Part shown: positions 10,416 to 20,335 of the stretch, in pieces
How the letters are laid out: each line of letters begins with the position of its first letter
Position numbering within the stretch: position 1 is the stretch's first letter
Assembly (NCBI GenBank): GCA_011947345.1
Contig: JAAVTG010000733.1
Location: 18,584-82,583 of the forward strand
From: Phytophthora quininea
Lineage: Eukaryota > Oomycota > Peronosporomycetes > Peronosporales > Peronosporaceae
Direction: 5' to 3'
DNA length: 64,000 nt
Position numbers and translations under genes: made by a program
The notes under the pieces: model-generated
Told to the model about the DNA's origin: nothing
The model's database searches: none
What the model saw: only the letters and a program-made list of their open reading frames with translations

Positions 10416-13400
10416 CTAGGGAAGAATGCCGTTCGTCATCCGCTGAAAAACATCATACTGCCGAGTGCGGTAGCTGTTGTGACTGCGACGGACAAGGCTG
10501 ATCACGTATTTGATAACCTGGCTTTGATCGAAGTCCAGCCGGAAGAGCTGCTTTGTGGTGCTCAGGATATCTCGTGGGTTTTGAGACAAAAAGCATGGGC
10601 ATGATGACTCCTGTGCCATTATCGCAATCATCATGAGGATAGTATCGGCGTGTTGCTGCAGAAAACAAAAGAGAGCGTAAGTACTAGTTTAGTCATCACT
10701 CCACACTAAAGCATCCACCAGTACCTGAAGCGCCAGGAATCCCTGAATGAGGAAAATCACGTAGGCTTTGAAGTAGTCAGACTGCGTCCCGCCCATGGCA
10801 TCCACCATTTCCCCAGTCAGCTTAAATGGAGCTGTTTCCAAACTGAATCGGCCTCCAGGAGCGATGCCGAGGATAAAACCGAAGTCGATATGGATAACAT
10901 GTCCATCGCTGTCGATCATTATGTTGCCATTATGTCGGTCCTTGATTTGCAGGAAGTAGCAAGCCAGCGAATACGCAGCCATGCTGCGCACGAAGTTTGT
11001 CATGGCTGTTTTGTATGCAGCAGAGTCTGCTTGACCGTACGTTTTCACAAAGTGATCCGCGAGATTCGTATAGCTACCTCTCTTCTTCAGCGCATCCAGC
11101 GACACCGCGTTCTTAATGTACTCAATCATGCCGGTGGATGCTGAGGTTGCAATAATCTCGTAAGGGAGAAGCCGCAGAGGTAAATCTGCACTTTGAAAAA
11201 TATCTTGCAGTTGGCGAATAATTTGCTGGCATAAAACTTCTTGGCGCAGATCATCGTTAGACTTCACAATGAACGCCACACAGTCCCATTCTTTTGCGGA
11301 GACGTAGGACGACATTTCCCGCAAGCGCTCTTTCTTCTCTTCAAAACTTTCGCCAAAAGCCGACTCCACTGCAACATGAAGTCGCTTCCGTTTATCGACG
11401 ACGTATTCGTACACGATACCCAACTGCTCCCTCAGGACTTGGAGGTCCTCGTTAAGCTGAGCAGCATCTGCAGCGTCTTCTTTTAGAATCACGTGCTTCT
11501 GTATCGCCTTCTCTACAGAATTCATCGCTGCAAGAGCTGCCTCGGGTTCGAATTTTAAGATAAAAGAGGACGCGCCATGCATATTGGAACTCACAGAGCG
11601 TCGTTCGTCGGCTGATCCCGTGAGGCATTCTTGTAATGGTTTAGACGTCCGTGTGGAGTTAGGAGGGTTATCGGCACTGTTACCCGTCGCCAAGTTGGCA
11701 TCAACAGCATCAGCCAGATCCGCGATGTCCACCTTCTTCTCTTGAGGCTTGAGCATGATTCGCGAGGAGGTGCGGATCAAAGATTCGTCACTTTCAACGG
11801 ACTCCGGGACAGCTTCATCAATCGACTGGGGCGAATGAGTTTGTTGTAAGGTTGGGGAGCGTCATACTGCACTGTGTGGCGCCGCTCAATAGGATGAAAC
11901 ATTGTGCTCGACTCACTCTGTAACCTATAGGATGTCTCGTCGTTTGCTGCAAACCCACTAAAGGCATTGGACGAAAGCGAGATTTTCTCCAACGCGCCGC
12001 ACCGAAGCAGCTCGCTTCCAAGCCAAAGTGCGTGAGCTTTATCAGAGACGATCTCGTTTTTGGTCATCCATTCCACGATTTGTTTACCCGTAAAGGTGCC
12101 GTGTCCAGAGGGATTCGACTCGAGCATACTGATCTCCATGTTCTGCGCCATGGCAATCAACTGGTCGTCGGTGAAGTTTTCAATCTCATTCGGCAACGAT
12201 GTAATATTGTCTTGGGACCTGTCAAGCTCACTAAACCCAGAGCCCTCGCTGATTGAGCGTTTGCGTCGTATTTTGATAGTATCTGCGCAGGAAGCAATGA
12301 TAGAGTCGAGCGACTTCGTCGTAGAGTTCATTAACGAACCTGACCGACCACGGTGGCTTCGCTTCTTTTACCCTTAACAGCTCGAGCCAAAGCGACTAGC
12401 GAAGGTGGAGGGTCAGAGGAAATACGATCCCTTTGTTCCTCAGAATCACTGTCGATTTCCTCGCTGTCACCCGATACCTCCGTATCCCTTGAGTTGTTGT
12501 TGAGTGCTCCATGATCATCAGTTGAATCATGGTCCTGACCATCTTCGTCTCCGGAAAAGGTATCCATTGCAATCACCTGGGCGAGGTCGCTACTTGTGGC
12601 CAGTTCAATGGCATTTTTGGTATTCTCGTCAGCCTCTACTGAGACCAACACCTCAAGACCGTTAACATCAATAATCTCTGACGAATCGCTTTCCTTATCG
12701 CCTCGGTTGCTAAACGTAAGCGAGCGCCCACGGTGTAACCACGGGCGTTTTTCACTGTTCATGGTCAGCCTCGCGACCTCGAAGAAAACCAGCGTTGGAG
12801 CACGTGCTCGTGTTGTGAAAACCGTTCCCTCGTCTTTGCAATCGAGAGAAAACGCTGCAACGGATCGTCACACGATCCTAGTGGGCAATACGCACCCATG
12901 GGCAGGTCAAGCTTCTCCAGCTCCAGCTTGAGTGCTTTTTACGTTCGTGCGGAGATTTGAACCTTAATCTTTCCGTCATCGCACACAATTCCTCAACGAA
13001 CTGAATTTGCGTCGTGAATATTCGCCGCTCTTCGCCGTCGTCGAGATGAGAATCGTCAGGAAGAGCATTGCTAGGAAGAAGAAAATCGAGAGGAATTGAG
13101 CATCCACTGATAGCGTCACAAACAGCCCCAAGTGGAATTGTAGCCTTGGTGTTCGAGTGAATGAGGATCAGCAAACGGTCGAACAAGGTCTTAATGATAG
13201 CCTCTTGCTCCATCGAGGCAGGTAAATCTTTGTCTGTTTCAAACGACCAATCACCGTGCGATATCTGCATCTCCACATTGATCATCAAGAGCTTGCACAT
13301 ACTCATTTTTCGGTAGAGATAGTCAGGCACATACAACTCGGATTGTCCAAATCCCCAGCCACAGCTATCATCGATTGCTGCGCGTGTCAACCAGTAGACA

Positions 13401-14625
13401 GCAGTCGCTAAACGAATGTGGAGCTGCGTTGCGTAGCAAACGACGCGAAATAAAAGTGCCGCCTTGATGTTGTTGCTCGTCCAGTCCACCGTAAGCCACA
13501 TGTGGAATATTTGCGGCAAGAAAAACTCGAAATCCGATAAGTTCGTTGCCGACAGTTCCAGCAACTTGTTGACAGCGTGTGCATACGCTTGATCGCTGTC
13601 ATGACGATGCAAATGCAGCACTTGAATCACGTCAGAAATACCAAACGCTTCGTCACCAAACATTGTCAACAGCGCATCCACTTTTTCTTCGTCCGCCTTC
13701 GACAGAGTAGGCTTCTTGACACCTTCCACTGCTCCCTGCGCGATACTGAGGCGTTGAAGTAACATTCCTAGCCAAAACACAAATCGCTGCACGCGATAGC
13801 AGCCCATACAGAGTCGCACGGGATGGTTCATGTGAAAATGCTGCAGCATCGTGAACCGCGAGCTGTGGTCGGAGCACACGGAGCCGCCGCAGTTCCGACA
13901 GTGATGCTGCCTCTTCCCCGTGCTGTCGAACCGCACGTGGCACGTAGGATGGCAGCATGTCATCTCGTTCTTAAACTTGGGCGGACTGCATTTCTCTCTG
14001 CGAACGCGAGGCCTCCAGGGGTGAGATCCATGATGTCCACGCAGACTGAGGAGTGTGCATTCCACTTCTCAACGGCGGCCTCGGTCCCCTTCAGCGCTGT
14101 CTCAATGTACTCGATCCACTGCCGCTTGTCCTCCTCTGAGTCTGCATCCACGTTGAACACCACGCCGGACGTGAACGACAGCTTGAACGAGTGGCGGTAC
14201 GTGTGCCAGAGGCCTTTGCCGTCCCAGGCCTCCACTTTCTGCACCTCGGCGCTGAACTGCGCCGCCACCATGGCAGACGCGGCGTCTCTGGACGCGAAGC
14301 GCATGAAGTTGACGCCCACACAGCGGCAGTAGAAGCGCTTCATGCGGTGGTAGGTCACGCCCTCGTCGCGCATGGACAGGTAGCCCTTGACGCCCAGCCC
14401 GTCACGCTCGACACCCAGCGGACCCAGCTCCATAGCGCTCAGCGCAGCCGCGGCGCTCTCGGACAGCGGCGGACTCGACGCGGAGCTGTAGCGCTCGGCG
14501 TCAGCGTCGGATACTCCGCGCGTGGACGGCGGGGCCGACGTGGCCGCAGCGGGCGACGCCGGGGCGTCGGAGCCCGCGTCCGAGCCTCCCACGGGCGTCT
14601 GCGGCTGCTCGGCCTCCTCGGTCAT
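10416..14625 (-). CDS. Phosphatidylinositol 4-kinase (PI4KB-like) with PH, FYVE and DEP domains
   Basis: Makes phosphatidylinositol 4-phosphate by phosphorylating PI at endomembranes (family knowledge). From the ATG at 14625 the order is a Pro/Ala/Ser-rich leader, a PH domain (about 14430-14050), a FYVE-type zinc finger (CCHPTCHVRFD, HHCRNCGGSVCSDHS, LCMGC; about 13970-13800), and the lipid-kinase helical region (13700-13150). The kinase N-lobe start (TVFTTRARAPTLVFFEV, about 12825) follows. A long acidic loop holding a DEP domain (about 12170-11920) comes next, then the C-lobe with DRHNGNI and HIDFGF (about 10940-10870). The last exon (10416-10655) follows a 69-bp intron (10656-10724) and ends YDVFQRMTNGILP, as in PI4KB. 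At least five one-base frameshifts occur, including GGGG at 11828-11831. About 1,380 residues. The FYVE suggests PI3P recognition. Confidence 0.88.
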
Positions 14626-14840
14626 GCTGCCATGCACGGACTTGAGGTGTCGGAATGTGTTTGCTTGCTGGCTGCACGTCAAGGCGACGTCGTCGTCTGG
14701 CTCAGTCCGATTCCACGATTCTGTAGTTATATGCCATATGATAGGACCTATGATTGGAATACCCGACCAGATGTGTCTGAGAAACACTAGCGAGAGGATT
14801 CAAGGCGGGAGTGGCATTGTGCGTTCCGCCTGTAGCATCG
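14626..14840. promoter_or_regulatory. Shared divergent promoter between PI4K and PH-PX genes
   Basis: A 215-bp gap separates the two start codons. An ATTGG (CCAAT on the reverse strand) lies at 14753-14757, and an AT-richer patch at about 14715-14760 stands out from the GC-rich coding flanks. No TATA box is evident. Because both genes must be driven from this segment, co-regulation is plausible but only inferred. Confidence 0.5.
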
Positions 14841-17694
14841 ATGACGACGGCTTCCGAGGCCAAGAAGAAGGGCGCGCGCCGCCGCATGAAGCAGATGCAG
14901 GGGTTGCTGCTGCTCTCGCGGCTGGATGAGGCGGCGCGGCGCCACGCGTCGTCGGGCAGGGCCAAGCCGCAGCGCGTCACGGTCGTGCTGCAGCCGCAGC
15001 TACTGGAGCTGAGCTACTCGGCGCTGGTGGGGAGCAGCCATTTCTAAAGGGGACTGTGGAGGAACGGACCTGCACTAACATTTGATATTGGTGGACGGGA
15101 ACCTGCAGGCCGACCAGGACATGGTGCATCCGCTAGGACGCATCGATCTGCGCGAGGCCAAGCTGGAGCAGGTACCGGACGGCTTCGTCATCTACGAGGC
15201 AGGCCAAGGGGCCCGTAAGGTCAGTGTAGGGCAGGAAGAAACAGGGGAGAGTACAGTGAAGATGCTGACAGAGAGACCTGCTGTACAGAAGTTCAAGCTC
15301 CAGGACAAGGACAAGGCCACGACCGACGCCTGGTTCTTCGCCGTCTACACGGCTATCACGGAGTACGAGCGACTCCCCATCAGCGCCAGCGAAGACGTCG
15401 GCCACAAGTTCTCGGCGGTGCTCACGTCCAGTCTTCGGGACGAACACACGGACGTGGTGGTGCGTGTCCTTCCGCCCCTTGTGACACATGGAGACAGATG
15501 GAGTAACAGGTGGCGCTATTGTGTCCGTTCAAACAGGAGTTCGAACTGTCATGTCAGTTGGTGCTGCCTGCGCGTCCGATCGACAAGCCCAGCATCAAGT
15601 GGAAGACCTGGAAGACGTTCGCCGAGCTGCAGTCCTTTGACGAGTACGAAAAGCCATTTCCTTTGTTGAGTGGGCCGGTGAGAAGTGATACTAACTCGAT
15701 AATATTTGTAGCGAGCTGCGTGTATCGTTCGGCAGTCATATGACACAGATTGGCTTCCCGCGAGACCGAAAGCGCGACTCATTTTTCGGCGGAATGCGAA
15801 AAAATCGTTGCAGGATCTCAAGGAACAGCAACTTGCGCTTTACGTCGAGCAGGTTTGTTGTTGTTGTCGGGAGTGATCCAGCCATTTGCCATTGTCCTCA
15901 TGTGACTACTGCTAATGTTGGTGCAAAGGTTTTCCAAATGCCAGAAATCTCGGTTGAGCCTGTGCTGGTGGAGAAAGTGAAGCGATTCCTTGGCTTTGAT
16001 TCGTTCTTTGAGATTACGGTACATGATTGCTTTTCCACGTCCAAAAATCTTGGATTGCTGACAAGCGCCGTATTTGGATGTTATAGGCCCTCCCTGTTGA
16101 TGAATCTGATGGTGCTGTTGAGGAGGCGCCAGTTTGCGAGGAAACACCGGTTAGCGATGAACCGGTGCTAACTGTAGAGGCCTCGAAATTTGACGAGGCG
16201 CCAGAAGCTTCCAGTGCTTCAGAGCCCCCGTATTCCAGCGGTGGATCTGAACCTCCCCACTCTAGTGGCGGGTCAGAACCCCTCATTCTGGAGGTATATT
16301 GGAGTCTCCTCATTTCAGTGAAGCGCAGGAGATGATAACTCAGCCCACAAGTGATCCTGTGAACTATCAACCACAAGTGCCTGCAATCCAATACTCCAAT
16401 ACGGTGCCTACGAGTTCGCCCCCTGCTTTGTTAAGAAGAACGAGCTCAGCTACGCTGGAAGACAGTGGAGAAGAGTTCGTTGAAGTCGTTCCGGTGACTG
16501 ATCCGAAGGTTGCCAAAAAGCTCCACAAACAGATTATCCAGACAGTTCGTGAGCTGGTGTCTTATGACGAGGAGCGCGTCCAAGATTTCCAGGACCAGAC
16601 CAAGGACTTTGGTCGAGAGAAGACGTCCGCAATGGAGTACTGCGCCTTCCTTCTCGGTGCAGTAGGTGCTCAGGAGTGTTGTAAGTTAATCCCGGAGATG
16701 GCGAAGCTTCTTCCGGATAACGTAAAAGGGACGAGTTGCTGCAGGCTAGAGCAGCTATCTGGAGACGCACTCACAGAAGGAACCGTAGACGCTCGAAGCA
16801 GTTCTCGGAGAGCGTCGTGTTGCAAAAGCAAAAGGAGGAGCAGCACCAAGTGGAGAGTGTGCACAGCAGAATGCGTCCTAAATCGGACAGTCTAGGCGCC
16901 CTGAACTATAGCTCGGAGCCAGTGCAACTCCCGCAAATACCGGTACGGAACTCTATGGTTGAACGGCCGACGCCGACAATCGATGCCGATATCCACAACC
17001 ACGCTAGCAACAATGGCGCAGTTTCGGCCCCTGTTCGTCGTGGTGGGCTCGCTGACCCACGGCGTCATCTCAATCGGCGCGCTTCATTCAACTCGATGTT
17101 TGGTGAAGCGGTGCCGCCTGATCCGATCAAAGAAGAGGAAAACCCGGCGGAGAAGGATTCGGACGACGACAGTGACAGTGATGATAGTCTCCTGGACCAC
17201 CCTCGTGTAACCAACCAAGAGTTGACGCCGATAGAAAGAAAGCAATCCTTAAACGGAACCGCTTGGACGAGACCGTCAGATCTTCGACGCCAGAACCCGT
17301 CGTTTATGGATGAGGACGATGAGGACGATAGCACCGAAGACGACGAGGTGAATCGACGAGCCCGGCGCTCTCGTCGAAGCCGACACCGCCACCAAAGTGG
17401 GAGCAGCAATAAAAGCCTGGACAAGCAACGTACTGTAAAAGAGCGACCGTCGTCTCGTGGTGGCCTCACGCGGTCAGGATCTTCTCAGCTCAGCTCCTCT
17501 TTATTGAGAGCGACGAAGAGCCTAGTGGCGCCGAGGGCGAAGATAGCCACACGCGATTCCGTAGGAGCCAGCGCCGCGCCAGTCGCAAATTTGACGAGGA
17601 AGCAAAGTCCGGACCCGCCTTCGAGGAGGAGAACCCAGTGTTGGCGCGCCTCAAGAAGCAGGGAGCCGTAAATTTTATGATGCAGATCCACTGA
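14841..17694 (+). CDS. PH-PX domain protein with acidic/basic C-terminal tail
   Basis: A probable phosphoinositide-binding membrane-trafficking protein. Exon 1 begins MTTASEAKKKG. A PH-like domain is spread over the next exons (LGRIDLREAKLEQVPDGFVI, then KFKLQDKDKATTDAWFFAVY). A PX domain follows (EFELSCQLVLP, WKTWKTFAELQSFDD, QIGFPRDRKR, KRFLGFD). Introns: 15027-15108, 15220-15288, 15460-15536, 15644-15711, 15853-15928 and 16019-16086. The first is least certain. After a Ser/Pro linker comes a helical module (EYCAFLLGAVGAQECCKLIP) resembling the C-terminal module of ZNF598/Hel2-type proteins. An acidic then Arg/Ser-rich tail ends ARLKKQGAVNFMMQIH. Frame breaks sit at A6 15799-15804, CCCC 16279-16282 and near 16730 and 17500. 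Lies head to head with the PI4K, so a shared pathway is likely. Confidence 0.78.
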
Positions 17695-17904
17695 CGGGGA
17701 AATTGTGCATATTTCTGTAGGTAAATTCATTGTGTTGCTAGAACCGATAAATAACTAAATCGCTTTTGACTGTTTGCCTTGTGTTGGAAACGTTTGGGTT
17801 TGTTCACTTCCAACTTGGGAGTATTGTATAATCCATCCAATTTTAGCAGATGCAACACTTGATGACATCGTCCTTGTCTTATTGTCTATTTCTCTGCGCT
17901 GAGA

Positions 17905-19582
17905 ATGGCGGCAGTCTCAAGCCAGGAACTGCAAGATGCATGGGAGAAAGTCAAGGCCATGACAATTCTTCCGGAGGTTGGTTCATATTTTTTTCGCGTG
18001 TAAGCTCAGCAGATCAGTCATTTTTCGGTTTTGCAGCCTCCAGAGCCGAAGCTTCCTACGTTCGGGCCAAAGATGCCCATGAAAAGCAAGCTGCACGCTA
18101 TCCAGACCGTTATTACAGCGTTAGAGTGAGTGTCTATTGTGAAGGTGCCGATAGACTTTACGGCTTAAATGATTTATTTACTTGACAGATACAACTACAC
18201 CGGAACACTGTACTTTGATGTGAACAAGAACCGCAGCTTCAAAAGCATCGCCAACACTGCAAAGGATATTCTCCGGGATGGACTTCCCATCCAGTGCCTT
18301 GAAGCGGTTTTCTTGGGGGCCTACCTGACAGCCGGGCTTCCGAACCTCGATCGATTTCCAATCAGCTTCAAGACTAGCGCAGGAACATCAACACATCGGC
18401 ACATCGTTTTGGGCGTACGCCACCAGCAGCAGAAATGGGGAGCATTGGGTCTCAGTCGATGCGACAAGCTGATGAACAAGGAAGTCAAGTTCGACTCTGA
18501 GCGAGCTGGTGCTCGACTATTGCAACGAATTTCAGAACATCTACCACAAGGTGGAAAAAGTCAACGTGGGTTTCCCGCTTACCCACGACATCCATTCATC
18601 CGAGCGCGTCGAGTGGCGGGTTGGTGCAGTCCCCACTTGTATTCTCTGCGATTCTTCTGGTAACTTACGCTTCACATTTCTAGGTGCTCAATCTCTCCCT
18701 TGATACGAATTCCTGGGCCGACGTGGCTAAACAACTCGACACCTTTGCGAAAGATGCCGCAGAGCTTGATAGTTTCAAGAAGACGAAGGGTGAGCTCCCG
18801 GCTTGGTTTCACACCAAATATGCTTTGAATGCGCCGGAAATTGAGTTGACGCGATCCCCTCGACGCAATCGCAGCTCTTTTAGCGACGAATACGATGATG
18901 ACGACGAGGAACCCTCAGAGCCCGCACCGTGGAAGAGGCCAGAACCCCTCCGATCATTGTGACACCGGGCGAAATTGTGTTCAAGAAGCCGTCGACGGTA
19001 AGCAGGTCAATTTGGTCGCTTTCGATATCGTGTTGGTTTTGATGTTTGGAGTTTGCTTGCTGCTGCAGGCCTCAATTTCAGCTCCACCAACAAACATATT
19101 CTTGCAGAACACCACCATGTCCCCATATCTGGTTGAAATCGAGGACACCTCCGGTCTATTGGAAATCGTGACAAAAGCTCAACCGATGGTGCCACGCGAG
19201 AAGACGCAGCAAACGGAGACCAACCTGGATAATGATAAACCAGTGTCAACCTTTCGCATTTCAGCGGTAAGAACTCGGCCAACATTTTAAAGTCACCACT
19301 CACCTCCATGTTATTTTCTCGGCCTTCCAGAAGGGAATGATCGTGGTGGCTATCAAGTACAATCTTCACCAACCTGATAAAATAAAGTCTACAGAGCTGT
19401 CCAAGCCGGCCAAAACAGGAGATAACGCTCATGAGTCTTTTACGGAGAGCGACGACTCCAACGAACCCCACCAGACCGTCACGTTCCGATGCACTCCCAC
19501 GGCACGCGACAGCCTAGACGACGAACTACCCGACGCAGAGACGTACACACACGACGCACCGTTTGTCTTGAAGGACATGTAG
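17905..19582 (+). CDS. Vasohibin-family tubulin (tyrosine) carboxypeptidase
   Basis: Vasohibins remove the C-terminal tyrosine of alpha-tubulin with a transglutaminase-like Cys-His-Ser site. The core reads YNYTGTLYFDVNKNRSF, then PIQCLEAVFLGAYLT (catalytic Cys), FPISFKT, HRHIVLGVRH (catalytic His) and WGALGLSRCDKLM (Ser), all matching the family. It continues with LSELVLDYCNEF and VGFPLTHDIHSSERVEWRV. The start ATG at 17905 gives MAAVSSQELQDAWEKVKAM. Introns: 17977-18036, 18126-18188, 18620-18683, 18998-19068 and 19267-19330. A C-terminal extension of about 200 residues, partly acidic, carries no domain I recognise. Frame breaks occur near 18500 (CT lost or base gained) and 18930. Human vasohibins need the small partner SVBP, and no such gene is visible here. 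Confidence 0.87.
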
Positions 19583-19637
19583 ACAGCCAGCCAGCAAACC
19601 ACGAAGATAAAAGCCTCTATTGATCCCCTCTCGTCGT

Positions 19638-20225
19638 CTATTGTGTGAAATACTCCATGGCCTTCTCAAAGACCACAGCCATGACTGCAAAGCCCGCCGC
19701 ACCCTTGGCAGTGTTCTGCACCAGCACTTCATCAACAGCACACAACGAAAACACCCACAGTCAGCACAGCTAAATAAATAACTAATGACTACTTCCCAAA
19801 CTCACACTTCGGTCCTGCTTTCCTGGCAGCCCAGCCGCCTAAAGCTCCGCCCGACACGCCTCCAGCCAAAATGGGGTTGAGGATGTCGTGCGCTGCTCGC
19901 TCTCGCTCGATGACGCATTCGACGCCAGCAAAGATACCGCCCACCATGGCGAATTCCTTGAGAAGTAGATGCTGCGCACCCAACCGGCCTTGATGGACTT
20001 GCTGAAGCCGTTGTAGAGCTGCTCGCGCATGTTGCGCCCCACCAGCTCGCCGTGTGCGCCTTCGAAGGTGCCGAGGAACGTGCCGAGACCCACACCCATG
20101 CCTGCGCCCATGACCACCGCCATCACGCTGCGCTTCCAGCAGCTCTCGCGCGAGTCGGTCAGGAACTGGTTGAGCTCGTAGGCCGCGCGCTGCCCCAGCG
20201 GCGGCTGACCATCCTCGCCCGTCAT
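19638..20225 (-). CDS. Tim22-like mitochondrial carrier-insertion protein
   Basis: Belongs to the Tim17/Tim22/Tim23 family. Tim22 forms the inner-membrane channel that inserts carrier proteins. The start at 20225 gives [20 protein letters not shown]. The features are [20 protein letters not shown] (first membrane segment), [20 protein letters not shown] after correcting one base near 19962, and [12 protein letters not shown]. These match the ESC, KNFAIVG..ECLIE and glycine-rich positions of Tim22. An intron starts GTGAGT near 19804. The last exon reads [20 protein letters not shown] and stops at 19638-19640. The splice phase is off by one, so another indel lies nearby. Divergent from the gene at 20336, with only 110 bp between starts. 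Confidence 0.8.
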
Positions 20226-20335
20226 GGTCTCTACAACGTTTTACAGTATCAGCTACGAATTAGAGATGATTTTGACGCGACCTTTTCATTATCGAAAAAG
20301 GACGGCTCAAGTCAAGTGACCGCAAGCGACCTAGG
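20226..20335. promoter_or_regulatory. 110-bp divergent promoter (Tim22-like / membrane protein)
   Basis: The whole gap between two divergent start codons. It holds an imperfect inverted repeat, CCTTTT..AAAAGG, around 20281-20301, with TTCATTAT in its centre that resembles the oomycete initiator consensus. Two GTCAA/AAGTGAC-type words occur at about 20311-20320. Nothing else recognised. Confidence 0.4.

Noticed and set aside
14191..14790. Forward 199-codon ORF
   Set aside because: Antisense shadow of the GC-rich PH-domain exon of the PI4K.
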